64,000 nucleotides of DNA from CAVQOB01 sp963714325 (GTDB lineage Bacteria; Pseudomonadota; Alphaproteobacteria; Rhizobiales; Hyphomicrobiaceae): the NCBI GenBank assembly GCA_963714325.1, contig CAVQOB010000012.1, positions 62,001 to 126,000 on the forward strand, read 5' to 3'. A model generated the notes under the pieces. It was not told the DNA's origin and searched no databases. It saw only the letters and a program-made list of their open reading frames with translations. Both the position numbers and the translations under genes were made by a program. This document shows, piece after piece, positions 54,371-63,333 of this stretch; position 1 is the first letter of the stretch, and every line of letters starts with the position of its first letter.

Positions 54371-55939
54371 CTATCGATTGCCCCGCCGGCTCTTCGCGGC
54401 GAAGCGGACAGCTTCTTCGGCGGCGCGGAAGATGGCGGCGGATTTGTAGACGCATTCATTCTGTTCGTCGGCGGCTTTCGAGTCCGCGACGACACCGGCA
54501 CCGGCCTGGACGTGGATCTGCCCGTCCTTGACGATCGCGGTGCGCAGCACGATGCAGGTGTCCATCTGCCCGTCGGCGGAGAAGTAGCCGACACAGCCGC
54601 CATAGGGCCCGCGTTTGGATTTTTCCAACTCGTCAATGATCTCCATCGCCCGCACTTTTGGCGCGCCCGATAGTGTCCCCGCGGGTAATCCCGCCAGCAG
54701 CGCGTCGATCGCGTCGTGCTTGGGATCGAGCGCACCGATCACAGTCGAAGAAATGTGCATGACGTGGCTGTAGCGCTCGATGGCGAAGCTGTCGGTGACC
54801 TTGACCGAGCCGATGCTGGCGACGCGGCCGACATCATTGCGGCCGAGATCCAGCAGCATCAGATGCTCGGCGCGCTCCTTGGGATCGGTGAGTAGTTCGC
54901 GTTCGAGTTTGGCATCTTCGTCGGGCGTAGCACCGCGTCGTCGGGTGCCGGCGAGCGGCCGGATGGTCACCTCGCCGTCGCGTACGCGCACGAGAATTTC
55001 CGGCGACGAGCCGACGATGGCGAAGTCGCCGAAATCGAGATGATAGAGGAAGGGCGACGGGTTAGTGCGTCGCAGCGCCCGATAAAGTGCCAGCGGCGGC
55101 AGCGTGAAGGGAGCGGAGAACCGCTGTGCGAGCACGACCTGGAAAATGTCGCCGGCGGCGATGTACTCCTTCGAACGCTCGACCATCGCGGTGTATTCGG
55201 CTGGACTGGTGTTTGACGTCGTCGCGGGGAGTTGGATGGTGCTGGCCGAGGCGGCCGCTATGTGCGGCGTTGGCTCGTCGAGCGCGTCGATCACCGATTG
55301 CAGGCGCGCGATGGCCGCCGCGTAGGCCGCCGCCGCCGTCTCAGCCTTCGACGGGAATACCGGCGTGACGACGATCATTTCGTCCTTGATGTTGTCGAAC
55401 ACGATGGTCAGCGTCGGCCGCATCAGGATTGCATCGGGGACACCGAGGTGATCGGGTGGAATGTTTGGCAGGTCCTCAACGAGGCGCGCGGTGTCGTAGC
55501 CCATGTAGCCGATGACACCCGCCGCGTTCGGCGGCAACCCCGCTGGCAGGGCGATTCGGCTTTCAGCGATTAACGCACGCAACGAGGCGAGTGTCGGCAG
55601 TTTTTCCGCCATGAAGGCTGTGGGCGTAATCAGCGCCTGGCGATTGATCTCGGCGGCGTTGCCGTTGGCGCGCCAGACGAGATCCGGTTGCAATGCGATG
55701 AACGAGTAGCGGCCGCGCGTCGCGCCACCTTCCACCAATTCAAGCAATGTGCTCATCGGCCGCCCGTCGGCGAGCTTCAGGAACGCCGAGACGGGTGTTT
55801 CAAGATCGGCGACGAGACGGGTCCACACGACTTGCGGCTGACTGGCGTCGTAGAGTATGGCAAACGCACTTTGATCAGGCGAGGCGGCAAGGCGGTCGTC
55901 GCCGGTCGGGTTGTCAGACGCATTGCGGGTCATGGGCAT
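54371..55939 (-). CDS. trpE: Anthranilate synthase component I
   Basis: Protein of about 522 aa. The N-terminal regulatory region has LLELVEGGATRGRYSFIA, close to the Trp-feedback LLES segment. The chorismate-binding domain carries FQVVLAQRFSAPF, ILVRVRDGEVTIRPLAGTRR, LDLGRNDVGRVASIGSVKV and PAGTLSGAPKVRAMEIIDEL. It turns chorismate and glutamine-derived ammonia into anthranilate with TrpG, which is not fused here and not adjacent. The gene follows ppiD (111 bp) on the same strand, a conserved alphaproteobacterial order. ATGs at 55939 and 55933 are both possible. Confidence 0.95.
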   Translation of the reverse strand: MPMTRNASDNPTGDDRLAASPDQSAFAILYDASQPQVVWTRLVADLETPVSAFLKLADGRPMSTLLELVEGGATRGRYSFIALQPDLVWRANGNAAEINRQALITPTAFMAEKLPTLASLRALIAESRIALPAGLPPNAAGVIGYMGYDTARLVEDLPNIPPDHLGVPDAILMRPTLTIVFDNIKDEMIVVTPVFPSKAETAAAAYAAAIARLQSVIDALDEPTPHIAAASASTIQLPATTSNTSPAEYTAMVERSKEYIAAGDIFQVVLAQRFSAPFTLPPLALYRALRRTNPSPFLYHLDFGDFAIVGSSPEILVRVRDGEVTIRPLAGTRRRGATPDEDAKLERELLTDPKERAEHLMLLDLGRNDVGRVASIGSVKVTDSFAIERYSHVMHISSTVIGALDPKHDAIDALLAGLPAGTLSGAPKVRAMEIIDELEKSKRGPYGGCVGYFSADGQMDTCIVLRTAIVKDGQIHVQAGAGVVADSKAADEQNECVYKSAAIFRAAEEAVRFAAKSRRGNR

Positions 55940-56050
55940 TATCCGGAAGTTCGCGGTGGCGCAACGAGAGATGATGGCCCGATGCTGTTCGGGCGAACAA
56001 TCACCTGCTTCGCCACCACTGCGGCACGGACTGTCGCGCAACCAGCTCGC

Positions 56051-57955
56051 TCATCGTTGCTGCTGCCGATCCTGCCCGAGGGATTGGCGGACCGCGGCGT
56101 CGTTGACGTTGAAGCCCAATTGCGTCTGCAGGCCGGAGACATAGGCGTTGAGCGTGTCTGATTGAATCTGACGCTTCAGTTCCGTCTTGATCTTTTCGGT
56201 CTGCTCGGGTGTCGCGGCCGGCGCTGCGATGACATCAAGCACGCGCATCAGCGTGCGCGACTTGTTGTCGGCACTCGTCGCCGAGAGCACGCCACCTTTC
56301 GGGAGCGTGAAGGCTTGTGCGACGGCCGTCTGCGCGAGGCCCTGCGGCGAAGTATTGCGGGTGATGGCGTTGGTCTTTTCGACCTTGCCGCCGATTTCCT
56401 TGGTGAGCGCCTCGAACGTCTCGCCCTTGCTCGCGCGTTCGACGAACTTGGCGGTCTGCGAGCCAAGTTCCTTGAGCTTCTCAGTGTCGAGCCATCCGGT
56501 CTTGACGTCGGACTGAACTTCTTCGAAGGGTTTTTGCTTTTCGGGCGTCGTGCCGAGGGTGTCGAGCCATGCATAACCGCCGTCGCCCAGTTCGATCGCA
56601 TCGGCCTCACTGCCGGCGTTGCCACCGAAGGCCGCGAGCGCGAGGCGTGCGCCGTCGGCGAAGTCCGGAACCGGTTTGCCATCGGGCCCATTGCCTTGGC
56701 GGTCGATGGCGGCGACCTCCTTCAAGGTCAGCTGGAACTTGGCCGCTGTATCCTTCAGCGACTTGCCGGCTGATCGCTCATCATCGATCTTGTCGTGCAG
56801 GGCCTGGATATCGGTTTTTGCCCGATCGGCGGCCAAGCGATCCTTGATCTCGTCCTTGACCTCGTCGAGAGTGCGCTGCTTGCCAGCGACGATCTCGGTG
56901 GCGCGGAGCAGGGCAACGGCGAACTGCCCCTCAATAGGCTTCGACAACTCATCTTTCTTCAGGGCGAAGGCGGCATCGGCCATCTTGGCGTCGATCATGT
57001 CGCGCTTGGTCAGGATGCCGAGATCGAGATCAGTTTCCTTGAAGCCGAGCTTGGCAGCTTCAGCCGGGAAGTCCTTCGCTTTCGACAGCACGGCGAAGGC
57101 TTTTTCGGCCGCCGCCTTGTCGGGGAAGGTGAGCTGCTGCAGTCGGCGCTTCTCTGGCGTATTGAACTTTTCCTTATCCGTCTCGTAGGTGGCCCTGATT
57201 TCATCGTCGGGAATGCTGACACGCTTCTGCATGTCGCTGAACGGCAACAGCAGCGCAGCGATCTTCTTCACTTCCGGCACGACGAAGCGCTGCTTATTGG
57301 CTTCGTAGTATTCCTTCAGCTTGGCATCTTCAGGGTCGGCGACCTTGACGACCTTCGCCGGATCGATGGTAACGAACTCGATGACGCGGGTTTCCTCGCG
57401 ATAGCGGTGCAGCGTGTCGATCATGGTCTGCGGCACAACGGCGCCGGTCAGCAGGCTGTCGGTCAAGTGCTCGCGCATGTCCTCGCCGCGGCGGGCGACG
57501 ATATAGCCTTGTTCGGAAAATCCGTTCTGGCGCAGGAACGCGTCGAAGGCTGGTTTGGAAAATTTGCCGTCGAGGCCGAAGAACATCGGGTCATTGCGAA
57601 TTTCGTCGGCGACGGTCGCGTCTGAGATAGTCATTCCGAGTTGACGGGTCTTCTGATCCAAGGCGCTGGTGCCGATCAGTCGGGACAACACGCGGCTTTC
57701 GATGCCGATCATACGCGCCTGTTCCGGCGTCAGGCGACGGCCGAATTGCTGCGACATCTGGTTGAGTTCGGTCTGATAGGCGCGCTGGAACTCGTCGGCG
57801 GTAATCTTAGATTTGCCAACGTTGGCAACAGCATCGGTACCGGTCTGACGAACCACGTCCCCAATACCCCAAATCGAGAAAGCGATAACGAGCGGCACAA
57901 GCAGCAGGATCTTTGCGATCCAGCCCGTTGCACCACGTCTCATTGCGTCCAGCAT
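56051..57955 (-). CDS. ppiD: PpiD-like periplasmic peptidyl-prolyl isomerase (SurA_N/parvulin)
   Basis: Protein of about 634 aa. One N-terminal membrane helix (WIAKILLLVPLVIAFSIWGI) anchors it facing the periplasm. The SurA_N-type chaperone region covers about 35-190 (ITADEFQRAYQTELNQMSQQ, LIGTSALDQKTRQLGM). The parvulin-like segment is near 255-370 and is weakly conserved. It helps fold proteins leaving the Sec channel. The start at 57955 or 57943 (MRRGATGW) fits the membrane anchor; an in-frame extension to 58522 runs antisense through tpiA and is not coding. Conserved upstream neighbour of trpE and divergent neighbour of tpiA. Confidence 0.92.
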   Translation of the reverse strand: MLDAMRRGATGWIAKILLLVPLVIAFSIWGIGDVVRQTGTDAVANVGKSKITADEFQRAYQTELNQMSQQFGRRLTPEQARMIGIESRVLSRLIGTSALDQKTRQLGMTISDATVADEIRNDPMFFGLDGKFSKPAFDAFLRQNGFSEQGYIVARRGEDMREHLTDSLLTGAVVPQTMIDTLHRYREETRVIEFVTIDPAKVVKVADPEDAKLKEYYEANKQRFVVPEVKKIAALLLPFSDMQKRVSIPDDEIRATYETDKEKFNTPEKRRLQQLTFPDKAAAEKAFAVLSKAKDFPAEAAKLGFKETDLDLGILTKRDMIDAKMADAAFALKKDELSKPIEGQFAVALLRATEIVAGKQRTLDEVKDEIKDRLAADRAKTDIQALHDKIDDERSAGKSLKDTAAKFQLTLKEVAAIDRQGNGPDGKPVPDFADGARLALAAFGGNAGSEADAIELGDGGYAWLDTLGTTPEKQKPFEEVQSDVKTGWLDTEKLKELGSQTAKFVERASKGETFEALTKEIGGKVEKTNAITRNTSPQGLAQTAVAQAFTLPKGGVLSATSADNKSRTLMRVLDVIAAPAATPEQTEKIKTELKRQIQSDTLNAYVSGLQTQLGFNVNDAAVRQSLGQDRQQQR

Positions 57956-58196
57956 TGCTCTTGGTGATCCGATATTGTTGCGGAAGCGGCATCCGTACCA
58001 CACAATGTGGCATGCCAAAACGTCAGCGGTAAGGAAACGATAGCGCGCGTCAAGGGTTGACGCTTGCCGCCAGCATATTAAGAACCTCTTGGGCTTGCTG
58101 CAAGCACCCGCCGGAATGCGAGACCGTGGACAGCGGGGGCTGCGACAATTGCGACGCTGGCGGGAGCAAGCCAGCAGGAAAGGGGCGGGACAGTCG

Positions 58197-58979
58197 ATGT
58201 CGGAACAACAGAACGCCATTTGGCCGTTGGTGGCCGGAAACTGGAAAATGAACGGCGTCAAGGCGAGTATCGCGGAGGCGCTGAAACTGCGCGACCGGCT
58301 CGCGGCGTTGGGGGGGGCTATCGGCGCCGATGTCATGCTCTGCCCACCAGCGACGCTGATTGCCGGATTGGCGGACGCGGTGCGCGGATCGACGGTGCTG
58401 ATCGGGGCGCAGGATTGCCATCCCCAGGCGAGCGGCGCACATACCGGCGACCTTTCCGCGGACATGTTGCGCGATGCCGGCGCAACGGCAATCATTGTTG
58501 GCCATTCCGAGCGCCGGGCCAATCACAGCGAGACCGATACAACTGTTCGCTGCAAAGCAGAGGCGGCATGGCGGGCAGGGCTATTGGCCATCGTTTGCGT
58601 TGGAGAAACAGCAAGTGAACGCAAGGCTGGCCAGACTTTGGGCGTGGTTGGCCGACAACTCGCGGGGTCGGTCCCCGATGGCGCGACGGCAGCCAACACG
58701 GTCGTCGCTTATGAACCTGTCTGGGCCATTGGGACCGGATTGACGCCGACCGCTGCCGATGTCGGCGACGTGCATGGCGCATTGCGCACGGCTCTGGTCC
58801 AGCGCTTCGGGGACGAAGGGCAGGTGATGCGGCTGCTCTATGGCGGCTCGGTCAAGGCCGCCAATGCACGGGAGCTGATGGGCGTCGCCCAGGTGAATGG
58901 GGCACTGGTCGGCGGCGCCAGCCTCAAAGCTGACGATTTCCTCGGCATTATCGCGGCCTACGATGGGCGGTTAAGCTAA
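58197..58979 (+). CDS. tpiA: Triosephosphate isomerase
   Basis: Protein of 260 aa, standard TIM length. Catalytic Lys in VAGNWKMNG, His in VGHSERRANHSE, Glu in VVAYEPVWAIGTGLTP, and the phosphate loop YGGSVKAANARELM are all intact. It interconverts dihydroxyacetone phosphate and glyceraldehyde 3-phosphate in the cytoplasm. AGGAAAGGGGCGGGA precedes the ATG at 58197. Followed by a small exported protein gene, secG and pyrG, a typical alphaproteobacterial order. Confidence 0.97.
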   Translation: MSEQQNAIWPLVAGNWKMNGVKASIAEALKLRDRLAALGGAIGADVMLCPPATLIAGLADAVRGSTVLIGAQDCHPQASGAHTGDLSADMLRDAGATAIIVGHSERRANHSETDTTVRCKAEAAWRAGLLAIVCVGETASERKAGQTLGVVGRQLAGSVPDGATAANTVVAYEPVWAIGTGLTPTAADVGDVHGALRTALVQRFGDEGQVMRLLYGGSVKAANARELMGVAQVNGALVGGASLKADDFLGIIAAYDGRLS

Positions 58980-59002
58980 CGGGGCATGGTTTGGGTATCG
59001 GT

Positions 59003-59611
59003 ATGAGCAGGGTTGTTGCAGCATATGTGCTGTCGGTGACTTCGGTTGTGTTGGCGAGCACCCCGTTGGCCGCCAAGCCACTGGCGTCGGAAATCTGCGC
59101 CAACATCAAAGTCGAGATCAACGAACTTGAGGGCAAGGGGGTTCGCGCCGCCTTGGCCAAGGGGCCTGCGACAGCACGGACATTAAGCGCAGAGCAGTTG
59201 GCGACGATCCGCCGCCTGCTGGACCTCGACGCCCAATCGATTTTTCGCTGCCCGCTTGATCGGCCCTATGCGTCGCTGCGCGAGGAGGCGGCTGAAGAAA
59301 AGGACATGATCGAACCAGAGCCTGGGTCGGGTGGCGTCGCAGTGTCGACAGCCGCAGCTGCAGCCGCCGCCAAAGCCGCGCAACCCAAGGCGGCGCCAGC
59401 CAAAAAAGCAGCGGCCGCGCCACTCGCCAAACCGGCTGCAGTGCCGGCGGCGGCTGCCGCAACGCCGGCCCAGTCCGCGCCGACGCCGGTTGCCGCGCCG
59501 CCAGTCAAGGCGCGACCCAAGTCGAAATCGTCAGACGCCTACAAGCCACCGGCGTCTGGCGATCCCAACGTGACGCCGCTGCAGGATCAGCTGCCGAAAG
59601 CCCAGCAATAG
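59003..59611 (+). CDS. Ala/Pro/Lys-rich exported hypothetical protein
   Basis: Protein of 202 aa with a signal peptide (VVAAYVLSVTSVVLAST, cleavage near LAAKP). A short structured part (about 25-95, SEICANIKVEINELEGKGVR) is followed by a low-complexity tail of Ala, Pro and Lys (AAAAAKAAQPKAAPAKKAAA) that ends with DPNVTPLQDQLPKAQQ. The tail resembles those of periplasm-spanning or wall-associated proteins. I do not recognise a family. It sits 23 bp after tpiA and 125 bp before secG on the same strand. Confidence 0.7.
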   Translation: MSRVVAAYVLSVTSVVLASTPLAAKPLASEICANIKVEINELEGKGVRAALAKGPATARTLSAEQLATIRRLLDLDAQSIFRCPLDRPYASLREEAAEEKDMIEPEPGSGGVAVSTAAAAAAAKAAQPKAAPAKKAAAAPLAKPAAVPAAAAATPAQSAPTPVAAPPVKARPKSKSSDAYKPPASGDPNVTPLQDQLPKAQQ

Positions 59612-59736
59612 TGCGTTTCCCGGGCTGACGATGCCGCACTAGCCGTGCGCGGGCTCCTGGTGTAGAACGCTTGCCGAACCGAACCTTGTTTATCGCCGGT
59701 GCGCACCCTGTTGCGCCTCCATGAGACCTGACCACC

Positions 59737-60165
59737 ATGCAGACACTGCTTCCCGTCGTTCTCGTCATCCACCTGATGCTGGCTGCAGCTCTGGTCGGTG
59801 TTGTGCTGATCCAGCGGTCCGAAGGTGGCGCGCTTGGCATCGGCGGCGGCGGTGGTGGGTTCATGTCGGGGCGCGGCGCGGCCAACTTTCTGACCCGGCT
59901 GACGGCCTATCTAGCAATCGGGTTTTTCACAACCAGCATAGGGCTGACCATTCTGGCCAACCAGAACACCAAGGCCCGCTCGGTGTTCGAGTCGCCGGCA
60001 GCAACGGCGCCAGCCCAGCCGGGCGCGCCCACGACGTCTGGCGCCCCACCCGTGGTTCCAGCACAACCCGCAGGCGAACCGGCCCGTGGCGGCATTCTGG
60101 ACAAGCTGCAGACGCCGGGTATGGGTCAAGCACCGGTCGGACCGAGTGTACCCAAGGGGCAGTAA
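59737..60165 (+). CDS. secG: Preprotein translocase subunit SecG
   Basis: Protein of 142 aa with two membrane helices: LPVVLVIHLMLAAALVGVVL near the N-terminus and AYLAIGFFTTSIGLTILA near residue 65. Between them lie QRSEGGALGIGGGGGGFMSG and FLTRLTAYLA, the usual SecG loop. The C-terminal Pro/Ala-rich tail is typical of alphaproteobacterial SecG. It assists SecYE-SecA in protein export. Position tpiA-secG-pyrG supports the call. Confidence 0.95.
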   Translation: MQTLLPVVLVIHLMLAAALVGVVLIQRSEGGALGIGGGGGGFMSGRGAANFLTRLTAYLAIGFFTTSIGLTILANQNTKARSVFESPAATAPAQPGAPTTSGAPPVVPAQPAGEPARGGILDKLQTPGMGQAPVGPSVPKGQ

Positions 60166-60348
60166 GGCAGGTCAGGCAAACAGCCCAGTTGATGGCTGGC
60201 ACGAGCCAGCAGCTGTGCGCGTGTGCGAATGGCGCCTGCAACCACGAGCCGGTTCAGATTCGAATTTTGCAACGCGGTGTAAGCCTTTCGTGGACATCCG
60301 AATAATATTCTAGCCGAATCGGATTTCATCCCTATAACCTCAAGGTCC

Positions 60349-61977
60349 ATGACGCGGTACATCTTCATCACCGGCGGCGTGGTGTCTTCGCTTGGCAAAG
60401 GGCTGGCTTCAGCGGCCCTTGGAGCGCTTCTACAAGCTCGAGGTTATTCGGTTCGGCTCCGCAAGCTCGATCCGTACTTGAACGTCGATCCCGGCACCAT
60501 GAGCCCTTACCAGCATGGTGAGGTGTTCGTTACCGATGACGGCGCGGAAACCGATCTCGATCTCGGTCATTACGAGCGCTTCACTGGTGTTCCCGCCAAG
60601 AAATCCGACAACATCACGACCGGGCGCATCTATCAGGACATCCTGACCAAGGAGCGGCGCGGCGACTATCTCGGTGGCACCGTGCAGGTGATCCCGCACG
60701 TTACAAATGCGATCAAGGAATTCGTGCTCGCCGGCAATGATGGCATCGACTTCGTGCTGGTCGAGGTCGGCGGCACTGTTGGCGACATCGAGGGACTGCC
60801 GTTCTTCGAAGCGATCCGCCAGGTCGGCAACGATTTGCCGCGCGGCGAGTCGATCTTCATCCACTTGACGCTGATCCCCTACATTCCCAGCGCTGGCGAG
60901 CTCAAGACCAAGCCGACGCAGCACTCTGTGAAGGAACTCCGCTCGATCGGCATCCAGCCAAACATCCTGATGTGCCGCTGCGATCGCGAAGTGCCACGCA
61001 GCGAACGCAAGAAGATCGCGCTGTTCTGCAACGTCCGCGAGGAAGCGGTTATTCAAGCGCTCGACGTCGCGTCAATCTATGACGTACCGCTCGCCTATCA
61101 CCGCGAAGGCCTTGACCGCGAAGTGCTCGCCGCCTTCGGTATCACCGGCGCGCCGAAACCGGATCTGTCGCGCTGGGAGGGCATCAGTCACGCCATCGCC
61201 AATCCCGAGGGCGCAGTCACCATTGCCATCGTCGGCAAATATACCGGGCTGAAGGACGCCTACAAGTCGCTCAACGAGGCACTGACGCACGGCGGCATCG
61301 CCAACCGCGTCAAGGTCAATCTGCAGTGGATCGAGAGCGAAGTCTTCGAGAACGAGGACCCGGCGCCGCACTTGGAAGGCGTGCACGGCATTCTCGTTCC
61401 CGGCGGATTCGGCGAGCGGGGTGCGGAGGGCAAGATCTTGGCGGCCAGATTCGCTCGCACGCGCAAGACGCCCTATTTCGGCATTTGCTTCGGCATGCAG
61501 ATGGCGGTGATCGAGGCGGCACGCTCGTTAGCCGGCGTCACCAACGCCAGTTCAACCGAATTCGGTGCGGCCGAAGAACCCGTCGTCGGCGAGATGAAGG
61601 AGTGGATGCGAGGCAACGAGTTGGAAATCCGTAAAGCCGGAGGCGATCTCGGCGGCACGATGCGCCTCGGCGCGTTCGACGCCACGCTGACGGCCGGCTC
61701 GAAAATCGCCGCGATCTACGGCGACACGCGCATCTCCGAACGCCATCGCCACCGCTACGAGGTCAACACCAAGTATCGCGCGGCTTTAGAGGCGAAGGGG
61801 CTCAAATTCTGCGGCATGTCACCCGACGGGTTACTCCCCGAGACCGTCGAATTTCCCGACCATCCCTGGTTCATCGGCGTGCAGTATCACCCGGAACTGA
61901 AATCACGGCCCTTCGAACCACATCCGCTGTTCAAGAGCTTTATCGCGGCGGCGGTGGAGCAGAGTAGGTTGGTGTGA
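60349..61977 (+). CDS. pyrG: CTP synthase
   Basis: Protein of 542 aa. The N-terminal synthase domain begins YIFITGGVVSSLGKGLASAA and contains LDPYLNVDPGTMSPYQHGEV. The C-terminal glutaminase domain has the catalytic Cys in YFGICFGMQ and His/Glu in GVQYHPELKSRP. It aminates UTP to CTP using glutamine and ATP. Length and both sites are complete. A 26-bp palindrome follows its stop by 22 bp. Confidence 0.98.
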   Translation: MTRYIFITGGVVSSLGKGLASAALGALLQARGYSVRLRKLDPYLNVDPGTMSPYQHGEVFVTDDGAETDLDLGHYERFTGVPAKKSDNITTGRIYQDILTKERRGDYLGGTVQVIPHVTNAIKEFVLAGNDGIDFVLVEVGGTVGDIEGLPFFEAIRQVGNDLPRGESIFIHLTLIPYIPSAGELKTKPTQHSVKELRSIGIQPNILMCRCDREVPRSERKKIALFCNVREEAVIQALDVASIYDVPLAYHREGLDREVLAAFGITGAPKPDLSRWEGISHAIANPEGAVTIAIVGKYTGLKDAYKSLNEALTHGGIANRVKVNLQWIESEVFENEDPAPHLEGVHGILVPGGFGERGAEGKILAARFARTRKTPYFGICFGMQMAVIEAARSLAGVTNASSTEFGAAEEPVVGEMKEWMRGNELEIRKAGGDLGGTMRLGAFDATLTAGSKIAAIYGDTRISERHRHRYEVNTKYRAALEAKGLKFCGMSPDGLLPETVEFPDHPWFIGVQYHPELKSRPFEPHPLFKSFIAAAVEQSRLV

Positions 61978-61999
61978 TGGGCGCCCGTAGGTTGACGAT

Positions 62000-62025
62000 G
62001 GTGTCAGACGCATGCTTCTGATACC
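62000..62025 (+). repeat. 26-bp palindromic repeat, copy B
   Basis: Begins GGTGTCAGACGC and ends TTCTGATACC. Its reverse complement matches copy C at 24 of 26 bases. It lies 22 bp after the pyrG stop, in sense orientation. Confidence 0.75.
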
Positions 62026-62547
62026 GCTGGCGCCGCTGCCGAACGCGCGTAAACCAACATCTCAATCGGCATCCGCGATTGTTGGGTTGCGCGCAGATAG
62101 ACCGCTGCGATTCCTTCGGAACCTCTGCAACGGGGCTAACCCAACGCCGAACGCAAAGGCCGCCACGCGCGCTCACGCATCCGGCCGGCGTTATCCCACG
62201 CGCCATGCCGCGCCGGGTGCTGGTCGGCACCTGAAGGCGCGAGAAGAAAGAGGGACGGGGCGGCTTTGCCTCGATCCTGAAGTCTGGGGGTCGTCTCGGC
62301 AAATCGCCGCCCCGCTTGCTTGCAAAGACCATCCGGTGCCGGAGCTCGGGATCGCCTCCTTGGCCGGTCCCTTCGAGAGGGACTTCAATAAGCCCGGACT
62401 AAGCCCCGCTGCGCAGGCTCATCCGAATTGCAAGCTCCCGGCCCGGTCACGCGAGTGCGCTGCAGACGTTCCCACAGGCCATGGATGCGAGAGAGTGTGA
62501 CAAATTTTTCCGTATCCGTCACCTAGGTACTTACCTAGCTTGACAGG

Positions 62548-62573
62548 GGTATCAGACGCAAGCGTCTGACACC
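62548..62573 (-). repeat. 26-bp palindromic repeat, copy C
   Basis: Arms GGTATCAGACGC and GCGTCTGACACC with a 2-nt loop: 12-bp stem with one mismatch. On the reverse strand it follows the PilZ gene stop by 20 bp, in the same sense and spacing as copy B after pyrG. Confidence 0.75.
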
Positions 62574-62593
62574 TTGACACAGATACTGGGGCA

Positions 62594-63151
62594 CTACTTC
62601 TTCACGCCGATCCGTGGCCGCTGGGGCGCGGGCGGCATGACCGTCACGGTGCTGGTGAAGCGCACGCCGATTTTCGAGCCGCGGCGCCACATGGACTGGC
62701 ACTCCACCTGGATGCGGTCCAAAGGCAGGATCAGCGTGAAGTGGTTCGGCACCGAATCCGTTGTCGCGTCCTGATTGAACTTGTCGGACTGCATTTCGAG
62801 GCGTGCGCCGGTTGAGGACGTGTCGCGGACCAGGCAGTTGTAGGGGACGGTGATGCCGTCGAACAAGATCAAGCCATTGGAGTTGCGGCCCTTGCGCTTG
62901 GCAAAACGGCGGTTGTCTTCGCCGACATCGTCGGCCTCGACCGCTGTCGTAGCGTTGCGCTTCAAGGCTGCGGCGATGCGATCCTGAGAGGGGGGAGGCA
63001 CCCCGGCCGGCTCGGTGGCTACTGCTGGAGTCAAAACGCGGGCCGCGCGCCGCGATAGCGCCGTTGGTTCTGTTGCCGGGAGCGGCGCCGCTTCGGGGGC
63101 GACGCTCGCGGGTTTTGAGACGGCAGCAAGAATGCGCTCGCGCAGTGCCAT
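62594..63151 (-). CDS. PilZ-domain protein (probable c-di-GMP receptor)
   Basis: Protein of 185 aa. The first 90 residues are low-complexity with Ala/Pro (SVAPEAAPLPATEPTALSRR). A PilZ domain follows from about 95: NRRFAKRKGRNSNGLI holds the RxxxR motif and VRDTSSTGARLEMQSDKF the D/NxSxxG motif, the two c-di-GMP contacts. The C-terminal part reads VECQSMWRRGSKIGVRFTS. It probably senses the c-di-GMP that PleD and other cyclases make. No effector domain is attached. Divergent from nadE, and its 3' end is followed by palindrome C. Confidence 0.87.
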   Translation of the reverse strand: MALRERILAAVSKPASVAPEAAPLPATEPTALSRRAARVLTPAVATEPAGVPPPSQDRIAAALKRNATTAVEADDVGEDNRRFAKRKGRNSNGLILFDGITVPYNCLVRDTSSTGARLEMQSDKFNQDATTDSVPNHFTLILPLDRIQVECQSMWRRGSKIGVRFTSTVTVMPPAPQRPRIGVKK

Positions 63152-63333
63152 GACGGTGGTGTTCCAGCCCTACTGGGGAAGTTGGTACCCTGAGAGTTAC
63201 GCAAATGCATGAAAGCCGGGTTTCTTTGTCGTCAACAAAGTATTGCCAAGTGTCTCCGACAGGCGTCTGGAAAATCAGTAAAAGCCGATCTGTCGCGTTG
63301 CATCTGAGTGGTCGAAGCCCTTAAGTTAGGCCT

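Larger units (their letters stand above)
61978..62593. other. 616-bp convergent gap between pyrG and the PilZ gene, bounded by paired palindromes
   Basis: No supported gene. It is bounded by copies B (62000-62025) and C (62548-62573) of a 26-bp palindrome, in opposite orientation. Near C lies CTAGGT-ACTT-ACCTAG, a perfect 6-bp dyad (62523-62538). The interior is GC-rich without coding bias I can see. Confidence 0.5.

Noticed and set aside
57956..58522. N-terminal extension of the PpiD frame to 58522
   Set aside because: It runs antisense through the start of tpiA and would put 189 residues before the membrane anchor.
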